Below are positions 16,850 to 24,855 of a stretch of DNA of 64,000 nucleotides, in pieces. Where the stretch lies: contig NZ_JAAALO010000002.1 in assembly GCF_009908295.1 (NCBI RefSeq), forward strand, positions 843,490 to 907,489. Reading direction: 5' to 3'. The first letter of the stretch is position 1. The number at the start of each line of letters is the position of its first letter. The position numbers and the translations under genes were made by a program. Source of the stretch: Micromonospora rubida (GTDB lineage Bacteria; Actinomycetota; Actinomycetes; Mycobacteriales; Micromonosporaceae). The notes beneath the pieces are model-generated. The model was not told where the DNA came from, did not search any database, and worked only from the letters and a program-made list of their open reading frames with translations.

Positions 16850-17253
16850 AGCCCGAGGTCCCGGACTGCCTGCGCCCAGGGTATCCCGGGCCCCTCGGAC
16901 GATCGACGCGCCACGGCAGCACTGGCAATCGCCGCGTCCGCTGCGTCCTCGATCTCTTCGAGGATGCGCTCGATCGACTCGCGCATCGCCTGTCGAGTGC
17001 CCTCGTCCTCGTTTGCGACAGCCTTCCACATCCGCCGGCACGCCTCGCGGACCTGGTTCTCCTGCGCCTCCCAGAACGCCTCAAGGTCATCAAGGTCATT
17101 CTGCTCCGCCACCGAAGTGGGTACCACCGCAGCAATCCGGCGACCTTTACGCGTGAGATAGACGACCTTGCCTCCCTCGGCCTGCTCGACGGCCTCGACG
17201 GGGGCGGGCGCATGCTCAGGAATCTCGTACTCGTACGCGTGAGCTGCGGTCAT
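16846..17253 (-). CDS. Phd/YefM-family antitoxin
   Basis: 135 residues. The N-terminal dimerisation and DNA-binding part (VEQAEGGKVVYLTRKGRRIAAVVP) is Phd/YefM-like, followed by a long acidic helical tail (residues 55-115) that would wrap the toxin. It is intact although its partner toxin is truncated. It may persist as an orphan regulator or neutralise a toxin elsewhere. Confidence 0.75.
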   Translation of the reverse strand: MTAAHAYEYEIPEHAPAPVEAVEQAEGGKVVYLTRKGRRIAAVVPTSVAEQNDLDDLEAFWEAQENQVREACRRMWKAVANEDEGTRQAMRESIERILEEIEDAADAAIASAAVARRSSEGPGIPWAQAVRDLGL

Positions 17254-17438
17254 AGGCGGGATCGTAGCCCAGAACGGTGCTCTACGAGCCGGATTGATCT
17301 ATCGGCGGCTCGCAGGTTCCTGAGATCCCGGGCGGACACAGATGAGCCCTGGCCGGCTCCTTACTCGACCGGTCACCGACTCGACAGTACGGCCGCCTGG
17401 GCAGGCCCATGCGGACCCGAAGAAGTGTCAGCTACCGG

Positions 17439-17678
17439 TCAGGGCTTACGCAGCCACGTCTCCGGATCGGTGACGAAGATGCCCTTGCCCTGGTGACGGC
17501 TGATGACCCCGAGCGCTTCCAGCCGCACGTTGACAAGGTTGATCGTCGACGCACTGACCTTGAACCGGCCGCACTGCTCACTGATCGAGGGCAGCTTGTC
17601 CCCCGGCTTGTACTTACCCGACCTGACGTCGGCAACTATCTCGTCAGAGATCCGGATGTAGTCCGGGGTCGCAGGCAT
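17439..17678 (-). CDS. short GntR-family winged-helix regulator
   Basis: 79 residues, only the DNA-binding domain (IVADVRSGKYKPGDKLPSIS...STINLVNVRLEALGVI), with no ligand domain. Such minimal GntR proteins are typical of actinomycete integrative elements (KorSA-like). Starts at ATG 17678 with a GAGG-type ribosome-binding site. It is divergent from the DivIVA-domain gene, and direct repeats in the shared promoter may be its site. Confidence 0.82.
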   Translation of the reverse strand: MPATPDYIRISDEIVADVRSGKYKPGDKLPSISEQCGRFKVSASTINLVNVRLEALGVISRHQGKGIFVTDPETWLRKP

Positions 17679-17727
17679 GGCACTCCTCGCGTGGCACCTC
17701 CGATTCGATCACGCACTCATCACCACG

Positions 17728-17781
17728 TGCAACCACGCACTGCAACCAGGCGTTGACTCTTTCCAGTTATTCAAATAAGTT
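17728..17781 (+). promoter_or_regulatory. promoter with TGCAACCA direct repeats
   Basis: TTGACT (17753-17758), 17 bp, TAAGTT (17776-17781) is a near-consensus vegetative promoter reading towards the DivIVA-domain gene. Two TGCAACCA direct repeats (17728-17735, 17741-17748) lie immediately upstream, in the gap shared with the divergent GntR gene, and are a plausible GntR operator. Confidence 0.6.
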
Positions 17782-17926
17782 GGCGGTGAGCGCTCCTCGC
17801 GTGGCAACGAGTAGGGCTCTCCCCCGGTCGGGGCGGGTGTCGGAGATGGAAGGGATACGCCCGTCCCGGCCGCCTCCAGCGGCAGCGCCATCCCACGGCT
17901 GCCCTTGCGGAAAGGCGGTCCTCATC

Positions 17927-18364
17927 GTGCGCAGGTTCCTCCGGCTGTTCCGCCGGAACCGGTCGACGGCAACCGGCCGATCCGTGGCAGCCGAGCGGCC
18001 ACCCGACCGGCCGCCACCGGCCCGGCACCGCGCCACCAACCGGCCCGCGACCAACCGCGCCGACAACCGACCCGCCACCCGGCCCGCCGGACAGTCCGGG
18101 CCATCGGGGCGACACAACGCTGGCCACCACTACCGGTCGACGGCGCACCGGCCGCTCTGCGCCAGTCAGGTGCGGCAGCAGTGGTTCAGCTGGTCCCGGC
18201 ACGGGCTGGACCCGGCCGAGGTGGACGGCTTCCTGCACCGGATCGCCGACGAGTTGACCGCCCTGCACGCCGAGCTGAACCGTACCCGGGAGGAGAACGT
18301 GCGGATCAAGGGCGTGCTCCGCGACTGGCAGTCCCGGTTCGGCCCCCGGGTGGTACGCCGGTGA
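17927..18364 (+). CDS. DivIVA-domain-containing protein
   Basis: 145 residues from GTG 17927 (VRRFLRLFRRNRS). A basic Arg/Pro-rich N-terminal half leads into a DivIVA-like motif (VRQQWFSWSRHGLDPAEVDGF) and a coiled coil (LTALHAELNRTREENVRIKG). DivIVA/Wag31 domains bind curved membrane and scaffold polar growth. Here the N-terminal extension replaces the usual first residues. Overlaps the next gene by GTGA. Confidence 0.7.
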   Translation: MRRFLRLFRRNRSTATGRSVAAERPPDRPPPARHRATNRPATNRADNRPATRPAGQSGPSGRHNAGHHYRSTAHRPLCASQVRQQWFSWSRHGLDPAEVDGFLHRIADELTALHAELNRTREENVRIKGVLRDWQSRFGPRVVRR

Positions 18365-18615
18365 CCGCCGCGACCGAGCGCGAGCGGTACGTCGTACACC
18401 TGACCGTTGCCGCCGACGACCTGCCGGCGGCGCGGCTGCTGGCCCGCTCGATCGGCCGGTCGCTGGCGTTCCTACCGGAGCTGGTGCTCGGCGAGACGAC
18501 GGTGTCCGAGGAGGGCACGCCGGACACGCAGCATCAGGTCTTCTGCGACCGGCGGCTCGGCGGGCGACGTCGCTGCATCCGGCGGGTCGGCCATCCGGGC
18601 GGCTGCACCTCGTGA
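18361..18615 (+). CDS. hypothetical 84-residue protein
   Basis: GTG start overlaps the DivIVA-domain gene's stop. An N-terminal beta/alpha region (RYVVHLTVAADDLPAARLL) is followed by a C-terminal part with three cysteines and basic residues (FCDRRLGGRRRCIRRVGH). No family was recognised. Coupling suggests a shared role with the DivIVA-domain protein. Confidence 0.6.
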   Translation: MTAATERERYVVHLTVAADDLPAARLLARSIGRSLAFLPELVLGETTVSEEGTPDTQHQVFCDRRLGGRRRCIRRVGHPGGCTS

Positions 18616-18664
18616 GCGCCCCCCGATGCCCGCCGTCGGCCGATTGCCTCGGTTATCGCGGAAC

Positions 18665-18707
18665 GGCTCGGGCCGGTCACCCCGTTCAGGGGCGACCGGC
18701 CCGAGCC
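18665..18707. terminator. 14-bp stem hairpin, copy B
   Basis: The arms 18665-18678 and 18694-18707 are the same as copy A at 15528, and the loop also pairs (ACCCC/GGGGC). It lies between convergent genes and should terminate from both sides. Confidence 0.75.
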
Positions 18708-18723
18708 GATCCACGCTTACACC

Positions 18724-19044
18724 TCAGGCGACCGTTACAGCGACCTCGTTGATGCCGCGCGCGGCCGTGACGGCGGCGTCGCCGTTGCCGTGCCGGGAGA
18801 GCGCCCGCAGCGTCCAGGCGCCGGGCGCGGCGAAGAAGCGGAACTGCCCGGCCGGGGAGGTGACCACCTCGGCGGTGAACTCACCGGTGGAGTCGAGCAG
18901 CCGGACGTACGCGCCCGCGACGACCTCGCCGGCCTCGGACCGGACGTCGCCGGTGATGACGGTTTCCTTCTCCAGGTCCAGGCTGGCCGGCAGCGGGGCG
19001 GCCTGGTCGGGCGCGGCGCACCCGGCAGCGGTGGGAGCGGTCAT
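18724..19044 (-). CDS. DUF1416 (SseC-like) protein
   Basis: 106 residues. A beta-sandwich region (ITGDVRSEAGEVVAGAYVRLLD...GQFRFFAAPGAWTLRAL) matches DUF1416/SseC, which resembles carboxypeptidase regulatory domains. The gene follows the thiosulfate sulfurtransferase by 3 nt, as sseC2 follows cysA2 in mycobacteria. A role with the sulfurtransferase is inferred from this conserved pairing. Confidence 0.85.
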   Translation of the reverse strand: MTAPTAAGCAAPDQAAPLPASLDLEKETVITGDVRSEAGEVVAGAYVRLLDSTGEFTAEVVTSPAGQFRFFAAPGAWTLRALSRHGNGDAAVTAARGINEVAVTVA

Positions 19045-19047
19045 GGC

Positions 19048-19896
19048 TCAGGCCTCCCCGGGCTCGTCGCCGAGCGCGACCGGCACGCCGACCAGCGAGC
19101 CGTACTCGGTCCAGGAACCGTCGTAGTTCTTCACGTTGGGGTGGCCGAGCAGCTCCTGGAGCACGAACCAGCTGTGCGAGGAGCGCTCGCCGATCCGGCA
19201 GTAGGCGATGGTCTCCTTGCCGTCGTCGAGCCCGGCCGCGGCGTAGATCTTGCGCAGCTCGTCGTCGGACTTGAAGGTGCCGTCCTCCTTCGCGGCCTTG
19301 GACCACGGCACACTGATCGCGGTGGGGATGTGCCCGGCGCGCTGGGCCTGCTCCTGCGGCAGGTGGGCGGGGGCGAGCAGCCGGCCGGCGAACTCGTCGG
19401 GGCTGCGCACGTCGACCAGGTTCTTGGTGCCGATCGCGTCGATGACCTCGTCACGGAAGGCGCGGATGGTGTTGTCCGGCTCCTGCGCGACGTACTCGGT
19501 CCGCGGCCGGGTCACCGCGTCGGTGACCAGCGGGCGGGCGTCCAGCTCCCACTTCTTGCGACCGCCGTCGAGCAGCTTGACGTCGCGGTGGCCGTAGAGC
19601 TTGAAGTACCAGTACGCGTACGCGGCGAACCAGTTGTTGTTGCCGCCGTACAGGACGACGACGTCGTCGTTGCCGACGCCGCGCTCGGAGAGCAGCGCCT
19701 CGAACTGGCTCTTGTTGACGAAGTCCCGGCGGACCTGGTCCTGGAGGTCGGTCCGCCAGTCCAGCTTGATCGCGCCGGCGATGTGGCCGGTGTCGTAGGC
19801 CGAGGTGTCCTCGTCGACCTCGACGAAGACGACGCCCGGGGCGTCGATGTTCTTCTCGGCCCATTCGGCCGAGACGAGTGCGGTGTCGCGACTCAT
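19048..19896 (-). CDS. cysA: thiosulfate sulfurtransferase (double rhodanese)
   Basis: 282 residues from ATG 19896. Two rhodanese domains: the inactive N-terminal one (VVFVEVDEDTSAYDTGHI) and the catalytic C-terminal one with CRIGERSSHSW (Cys loop CRxGxRS). It transfers sulfane sulfur from thiosulfate to cyanide or thiols in the cytoplasm. It matches actinobacterial CysA2/SseA-type enzymes. A Cys-rich leader peptide encoded upstream implies cysteine-dependent control. Confidence 0.9.
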   Translation of the reverse strand: MSRDTALVSAEWAEKNIDAPGVVFVEVDEDTSAYDTGHIAGAIKLDWRTDLQDQVRRDFVNKSQFEALLSERGVGNDDVVVLYGGNNNWFAAYAYWYFKLYGHRDVKLLDGGRKKWELDARPLVTDAVTRPRTEYVAQEPDNTIRAFRDEVIDAIGTKNLVDVRSPDEFAGRLLAPAHLPQEQAQRAGHIPTAISVPWSKAAKEDGTFKSDDELRKIYAAAGLDDGKETIAYCRIGERSSHSWFVLQELLGHPNVKNYDGSWTEYGSLVGVPVALGDEPGEA

Positions 19897-20068
19897 CAGA
19901 TCACTCCCTGGTGAGGATGGATGGTGAGCCTGCGCGGGATCGAAATAGGTGACTGTCGCACCACGCGCGGGACCCAGTGGGAAGGACGGGATCACGGGTT
20001 CGTGCGACGGCGCCGCTGCCGGGCGAAGAGGGGGAAACACCGGAGGGTACGCAGACCCTGTGGCCGGT

Positions 20069-20086
20069 GGCCGCCGTCAGGCGGCC
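20069..20086 (-). promoter_or_regulatory. possible attenuator hairpin after the leader peptide
   Basis: GGCCGCC-N4-GGCGGCC, a perfect 7-bp stem 17 nt downstream of the leader-peptide stop on the transcribed strand. Ribosome stalling at the cysteine codons could alter its folding. Confidence 0.4.
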
Positions 20087-20102
20087 GAGGACAGCCCCGC
20101 CG

Positions 20103-20180
20103 TCAGATGACGGGGCGACACAGGCAGGTGGCCACGCGACACAGGTCGATCGCGCGCCGTTTGGTGAGGTGCGTCCCCAT
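20103..20180 (-). CDS. Cys-rich leader peptide of the cysA operon
   Basis: 25 residues from ATG 20180, ending RAIDLCRVATCLCRPVI, with three cysteines near the C-terminus. It matches the widespread actinobacterial 'putative leader peptide' upstream of sulfur genes. In mycobacteria such short frames before cysA2 act as cysteine-responsive attenuators: when charged tRNA-Cys is scarce the ribosome stalls and the downstream operon is expressed. A -10-like TAGCCT ends about 8 bp before the ATG, so the message is probably leaderless. Confidence 0.82.
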   Translation of the reverse strand: MGTHLTKRRAIDLCRVATCLCRPVI

Positions 20181-20245
20181 GAACAGGGAGGCTACCAGCC
20201 GTCCCGGGGAGCGCCACCGGCCCGACCAGCATCCGGGACGGCCTT

Positions 20246-20295
20246 CCCGGCCGGGGCGACACCGTCCCGGCCGGGGCGACACCGTCCCGGCCGGG
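20246..20295. repeat. 2.5 tandem copies of a 20-bp unit
   Basis: The unit CCCGGCCGGGGCGACACCGT is repeated twice, followed by CCCGGCCGGG. It lies between the end of the DUF2993 gene and the leader-peptide promoter. The palindromic CCCGGCCGGG could form stacked hairpins acting as a terminator for the DUF2993 gene. Confidence 0.75.
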
Positions 20296-20306
20296 ACACG
20301 GGCGGC

Positions 20307-21095
20307 TCAGCCGGCCGAGTTGATCGGGACGTCCTTCGCGGCGGCGGTCACCGCGAGCCCCCCGGGCAGCGGCTTGACCTCGCGCACGACGAGCTGGAAC
20401 GGCAGCTCGGGCAGGGGCACGTCGATCGAGATGCCCTTGGCGTAGTTGTTGAGCAGGGTGCGGGCCAGCGGGATGTTCGGCAACCCTTCGGCGTCGAGGT
20501 CGTTGAAGCTCAGCGACACCTTTCCCTCCTTGCTGACGGTCACCTTGGCGGTGCCGGTGACGGTCAGCTTCTGCCCGAGAATGTCGACCGGGGCGGTGAC
20601 GGCGAGCTTGCCGTCCCGCTCGCCGAGGGTCAGGCCGGGCCGGTCGAGGAGCTTCGCCAGGCTGTCGTACGTGATGGTGCCGGTGCCGTCGACGGTCTCG
20701 GCGACCACGTCGCCCTGCTGGGTGCGCAGGGTGTCCAGGGAGGCCCGCACGTTGCGGGCGTCGACGTCCAGCGTCGGCAGGCTGACCGCGTCACCCCGCA
20801 CCGAGCCCTGCACGTCGCGCAGCTTGATGGTGATCCGCTCGTACTTGCCGTCGAGCACCTGGGTGAGGAAGGGGAAGCCGCCCACCTCGACCTCGGGCGC
20901 CGAGGACTGCGCGTCCTGCTTGGCGATCTCCTTGGTGACCTGGTCGGCGATGGCCCGTTCGGCGACCCCGGCGGCGATCCGGTCGGCCGCCACCAGCAGC
21001 CCGGCCAGGATCACCAGCAGGACCAGGAGCGTGATGAGCACCTTGCGCCCACGTCGCCGGGGGCGCTCCTCGTGCGCCGGGTAGGCCTCCGCCAC
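20307..21095 (-). CDS. DUF2993 (LmeA-like) lipid-binding protein
   Basis: 262 residues from GTG 21095. An N-terminal membrane anchor (KVLITLLVLLVILAGLLVAA, residues 18-37), then a tubular-lipid-binding-like domain typical of DUF2993. The mycobacterial homologue (Rv0817c/LmeA) binds phospholipid and supports lipomannan elongation at the outside of the membrane. Its position between cysA-sseC and glnR is conserved. Confidence 0.85.
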   Translation of the reverse strand: MAEAYPAHEERPRRRGRKVLITLLVLLVILAGLLVAADRIAAGVAERAIADQVTKEIAKQDAQSSAPEVEVGGFPFLTQVLDGKYERITIKLRDVQGSVRGDAVSLPTLDVDARNVRASLDTLRTQQGDVVAETVDGTGTITYDSLAKLLDRPGLTLGERDGKLAVTAPVDILGQKLTVTGTAKVTVSKEGKVSLSFNDLDAEGLPNIPLARTLLNNYAKGISIDVPLPELPFQLVVREVKPLPGGLAVTAAAKDVPINSAG

Positions 21096-21260
21096 GCCCG
21101 CCTCCTTCTGTCCTGGCCGGCGCCCGATGGGACGCCGACGGTCGGGTGCTGCCGCCCTACGGCTGCTGCCGCCCTGCGGCGCACCGCACAGTACCCGGGC
21201 GGGGAAACCCTCAACCGTTGGCCGAGCCCGGCCGGCGGGCGGGCGCCGCCGGCCGGTCGC

Positions 21261-22316
21261 TCACAGGAACAGCACGCACATCGCGTACGCCGCCGGGGCG
21301 GACAGGGCGAAGCCGCCGAGCGGGCCCTGCATGTGCCGGGCGACCCACATCGTCGGCAGCTCGCCGGCCATCAACCGGCCCGCCTCGGCGTACCCGACGG
21401 CGAGGTCGGCCAGCACGGCGGTGGCGGCGGTGACCAGCCCGATCACCGCACCGCTGGTCGGGGTGAAGCTGACCAGGTAACTGCCCAGGACGGCGCTGGC
21501 CAGGGTGCCGGCCATCGCGCCGGCCACCACGCCCGCCGCGCCCCGGGGCACCTGCGGCGCGAGCCGGGGCCAGGGCAGCACCGCGTCGGTGATCCGGGCG
21601 ACGGTCAGCGCGACACCGGTGGCGGTGAGGCAGACGGTGATCGCCTGGGTGCCGGCCGGGATCCGGCTGAGCACGATGAGCGTGGCGAAGGCGACCACGC
21701 CGACCACGATCAGCAGGGTGGTGCCGAGCGAGTCGGTGACCCGAACCCGGTCGACCCGGCGGACGAGCTGCCCGAGCACGCCGAGCAGGAAGCCGCCGGC
21801 CGCCAGGTATCCGAGCGGGGCGAGACCGGCGATGTCGGACTGCACGGCGGCGGTGTCGGCGGCGGCGGCCACCACCGCGCTGACCAGGGCGACCAGCAGC
21901 AGCGCGGGTGGGCGCATGGCCATCGTCCAGGCCAGGACGAAGATCAACTGCACGCCGAAGATGATGAACGCGAACGGCAACCGGTGCCCGGGCCCGGCGG
22001 TCTGCGCGCCGAGCACCAGGCCGACGCCGAGCAGTGCGGCGAACCCGGCGACGGTGAGCGAGAGCGGCCGGCGCACCTCGACCGGCTCGAACTCCTCCTC
22101 CTCGTCGACGTCGTCGACGGCCTCGTCGTCGGGCCGCCGGCCCGGGTCGCCGCTGCGGCGCAGCCTGCGGGGGCGACCCCGCCTGGCCGGGGGACCGTCG
22201 TCGACGTCCGGGCCGATGCGCGGGACCGGTGGGTGCGCACGACCGGCCGGCCCTGGTGGGACGTCGTCGTCGGCCCACGGGTCCCGGCCGGCCTCGGAGG
22301 AGGTCGGGGGATACAC
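21261..22316 (-). CDS. multi-pass membrane protein, unknown function
   Basis: 351 residues from GTG 22316. The first 85 residues are charged, with an acidic run ([16 protein letters not shown]). About nine hydrophobic helices follow. The last ones ([19 protein letters not shown]) recall cytidylyltransferase-like membrane proteins only weakly. Divergent from glnR, sharing a palindrome-rich 255-bp gap. Confidence 0.7.
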   Translation of the reverse strand: MYPPTSSEAGRDPWADDDVPPGPAGRAHPPVPRIGPDVDDGPPARRGRPRRLRRSGDPGRRPDDEAVDDVDEEEEFEPVEVRRPLSLTVAGFAALLGVGLVLGAQTAGPGHRLPFAFIIFGVQLIFVLAWTMAMRPPALLLVALVSAVVAAAADTAAVQSDIAGLAPLGYLAAGGFLLGVLGQLVRRVDRVRVTDSLGTTLLIVVGVVAFATLIVLSRIPAGTQAITVCLTATGVALTVARITDAVLPWPRLAPQVPRGAAGVVAGAMAGTLASAVLGSYLVSFTPTSGAVIGLVTAATAVLADLAVGYAEAGRLMAGELPTMWVARHMQGPLGGFALSAPAAYAMCVLFL

Positions 22317-22320
22317 GTCC

Positions 22321-22391
22321 CGATCGTGCCAGACCCAGGTGTCACCGTGGTGGCCACGGTTTCAGCAACGTTAAAACCTGCGGCACGATCG
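22321..22391. promoter_or_regulatory. nested inverted repeats in the glnR divergent region
   Basis: A perfect 10-bp inverted repeat (CGATCGTGCC at 22321, GGCACGATCG at 22382) encloses a 17-bp hairpin ACCGTGG-TGG-CCACGGT (22344-22360) and a GGTTT/AAACC pair. Possible operators or a cis-acting RNA structure. Confidence 0.4.
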
Positions 22392-22570
22392 CGGGCAAGG
22401 CGGACAAAGAGGAAACCGCGCGAATGTGCAGGCAGGGCGATCGGTTACCCTCAAGCCGATACCCGCCCGTCAGCGACGCCGGGACCCACGCAAGTTCTCA
22501 GCGCCACCCCCCACCCGGGAGTGTCGCTGGTCGCGCGCGGCCACAGGGCCGCCGGGACGGAGGTGATCGT

Positions 22571-23284
22571 GTGGAGATCCTGCTGCTGGTGACCGCACGC
22601 GCAGGCGAACCATCGATGGTGCTGCCGGCGCTCGACCTGCTGCCACACTCGGTGCGCACCGCGCCGCGCGACGTCCGCACCCTGGTCGCCGGGCCCAGTC
22701 CGGACGCCGTGCTGGTGGACGCCCGGTCGGAGCTGAGCGAGGCCCGGGCCACCTGCCGGATGCTGCACGCCACCGGGCTCGGCGTGCCGCTGGTCGCGGT
22801 GGTCACCGAGGCCGGGCTGATCGCGCTGAACGCCGACTGGGGCGTCGACGACGTCATCCTGGCCGGCGCCGGGCCGGCCGAGGTCGAGGCCCGGCTGCGG
22901 TTGGCGGTCGGCCGACTGAGCAACGCCACCGCCGGGGCCTGCGGCTCGATCCGGGCCGGCGAGCTGACCATCGACCCGGACACCTACGCCGCGAAGCTCA
23001 AGGGCCGGCCGCTCGACCTGACGTACAAGGAGTTCGAGCTGCTGAAGTTCCTGGCCCAGCACCCGGGCCGGGTGTTCACCCGGGACCAGCTCCTGCGCGA
23101 GGTCTGGGGCTACGACTACTTCGGCGGCACCCGGACGGTGGACGTGCACGTGCGGCGGCTGCGGGCCAAGCTCGGCTCGGAGTACGAGTCGATGATCGGC
23201 ACGGTCCGCCAGGTCGGCTACAAGTTCGTCGTGCCGCCGTCGCGGTCGCTGCCCGAGTCCGAGCACGCCCCGGTCCCGGCCTGA
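22571..23284 (+). CDS. glnR: GlnR-type orphan response regulator
   Basis: 237 residues from GTG 22571. The N-terminal receiver-like domain is atypical ([11 protein letters not shown]... [18 protein letters not shown]), lacking the normal phosphorylation pocket. The C-terminal OmpR winged helix ([43 protein letters not shown]) closely follows Streptomyces GlnR. It is the global nitrogen regulator of actinomycetes, controlling glnA, amtB and ure genes. Its position next to mshD and pst genes matches Rv0818. Confidence 0.92.
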   Translation: MEILLLVTARAGEPSMVLPALDLLPHSVRTAPRDVRTLVAGPSPDAVLVDARSELSEARATCRMLHATGLGVPLVAVVTEAGLIALNADWGVDDVILAGAGPAEVEARLRLAVGRLSNATAGACGSIRAGELTIDPDTYAAKLKGRPLDLTYKEFELLKFLAQHPGRVFTRDQLLREVWGYDYFGGTRTVDVHVRRLRAKLGSEYESMIGTVRQVGYKFVVPPSRSLPESEHAPVPA

Positions 23285-23909
23285 GTCACGATCCCGGCCT
23301 GGGCCCCGTACCGCATTGGGGTAAGTGCGATAGCTGCGGGCTTGATCGATGGATCGCGGCGAAAACCCTGACCATGTTAATAGACCCTCGCCGATGCGGA
23401 TGGGCAGGTGAGGTGGGACAGCGTGCCCGCCGTCCGAGCGGCTCGGGTGCCGGGCGGGTAGTGCCACCTCGCCCCTTTGCTCTGCTGCCGCCACCGCAAC
23501 ACCAGCACCAGCCTGCAACACCAGCACCAGCCTCGCGCAGCAGCTTCGCGTCGGGTGCCGGCACGAGAGGTCGGCAGAACCGTCACGCTCCATGAGCGTT
23601 GCACCGGGGGCGGCAGTGCAAAGGGGGCGCTGCGGGGTTGCCCGCCGGTCAGCGACGGCAACAGCGGCGGCGTCCCCGCCTCCCGGAGTGGGGCGGACTT
23701 CACGATCGTTGTCTCACAAATCAGCAGACGATCACGCCAGGCCCGGCCGGGACTGTCCCGTCGGCCACCTGTTCCCGATTTGCCCTATTTGCACGACTCG
23801 TCGGTCTTATTCTGACTGTCGGGTCGATGGCGGAAGGGGCGACGGTGCGTGCGATGACCACGGGGGCGAAGAGGGGCCGGTCCCGGCGCCCGAGCGGCGG
23901 TGTCGGCTG
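23285..23909. other. 625-bp intergenic region before the deacetylase
   Basis: It contains a 19-bp direct repeat (23496-23533), a GTTGCC/GGCAAC stem (23636-23667) and a short frame ending at the deacetylase ATG (27 codons from 23827). No known riboswitch consensus could be recognised. A long 5' leader is possible. Confidence 0.4.
23496..23533. repeat. two tandem copies of a 19-bp unit
   Basis: GCAACACCAGCACCAGCCT occurs twice without interruption in the leader region of the polysaccharide deacetylase gene. Confidence 0.9.
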
Positions 23910-24785
23910 ATGGCCCCCACAGCGGGCGGGCGATTCGTCGGGTTCGCCGCAGTCGTGGTGGCCGTGCTGCTCGGCTCCGCGTTCGCGCTCGGGCAGAAGA
24001 TGGCCCCCGAGCCGAGGCCGCACCCTACGGGAGTCGCGAGGAACGCTGACGAACCGCCGTACGCCGACCAGCCGCCGGGGGCCGCCCCCACCTCCCCCAC
24101 TGCCGGGCCCACCGCCGGGCCCACCGTCGGCGGCCAGAACGGCGCCACCGGGCAGCCGACGGAGACAGCGGGTGACGGCCTGTTCGGCGCTCGGGTCGAC
24201 ACGGGATCGGCGGAGGTGGCGCTCACCTTCGACGACGGGCCCAACCCGCAGTACACCCCGCAGGTCCTGGCGCTGCTACGGGAGTACGGCGTCAAGGCCA
24301 CCTTCTGCGTGGTCGGCGAGAACGCCTGGAACCACCCAGACCTGATCCAGGCGATCGTGGCCGACGGGCACACCCTCTGCAACCACTCCTGGCAGCACGA
24401 CGTGCTGCTCGGCAAGCGGTCGCCGGACGTGATCCGCGCCGACCTGCTGCGCACCAACGCGGCGATCCGGGACGCCGTGCCCGACGCGCCGATCGGCTAC
24501 TTCCGGCAGCCCGGCGGCGCGTGGACGTACCCGGTGGTGTCGGCGGCCGAGGAGATCGGCATGATCCCGCTGCACTGGACCGTCGACCCGTCGGACTGGA
24601 AGGCGCCGGGGGCAGCGAAGATCTCCGCCGTGGTCTCGGCCGACGTGCATCCTGGCGCGGTCGTGCTGCTGCACGACGCGGGTGGCGACCGGCAGGGCAC
24701 CGTGGACGCGCTGCACAGCATCCTGCCGAAACTGACCGGCCGGTTCCGGCTGGAGGCCCTGCCCATCCCCGCCGGCACCGCCTGA
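23910..24785 (+). CDS. NodB-type polysaccharide deacetylase, secreted or anchored
   Basis: 291 residues from ATG 23910, overlapping a possible upstream short frame (TGATG). An N-terminal signal/anchor (FVGFAAVVVAVLLGSAFALG, residues 9-28), a Pro/Thr-rich linker (40-95), then a NodB domain: TFDDGPNPQYT (catalytic DD), HSWQHDVL (metal His pair), FRQPGGAW and VLLHDAGG. A carbohydrate esterase family 4 enzyme acting on peptidoglycan or another cell-wall glycan outside the membrane. Confidence 0.88.
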   Translation: MAPTAGGRFVGFAAVVVAVLLGSAFALGQKMAPEPRPHPTGVARNADEPPYADQPPGAAPTSPTAGPTAGPTVGGQNGATGQPTETAGDGLFGARVDTGSAEVALTFDDGPNPQYTPQVLALLREYGVKATFCVVGENAWNHPDLIQAIVADGHTLCNHSWQHDVLLGKRSPDVIRADLLRTNAAIRDAVPDAPIGYFRQPGGAWTYPVVSAAEEIGMIPLHWTVDPSDWKAPGAAKISAVVSADVHPGAVVLLHDAGGDRQGTVDALHSILPKLTGRFRLEALPIPAGTA

Positions 24786-24855
24786 GCCCCCGGCGGCAGG
24801 CAGCGCCCCCACGTCAGCACGCCGGGACCCGGGCCGCACCCGTTACGGTTACGGG

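Noticed and set aside
16304..17161. 285-codon plus-strand frame across the island
   Set aside because: Runs antisense through the DUF4145 start, the toxin and the antitoxin, with no codon bias or motif.
19977..22592. Very long open plus-strand frame opposite cysA, lmeA and the membrane gene
   Set aside because: Antisense to well-supported genes, low-complexity Gly/Arg/Gln composition, no domain. An artefact of high GC.
23600..23760. Possible c-di-AMP (ydaO-type) riboswitch before the deacetylase
   Set aside because: The conserved cores (such as GGGTGAATCC and GTCAGCTAACC) were not found.
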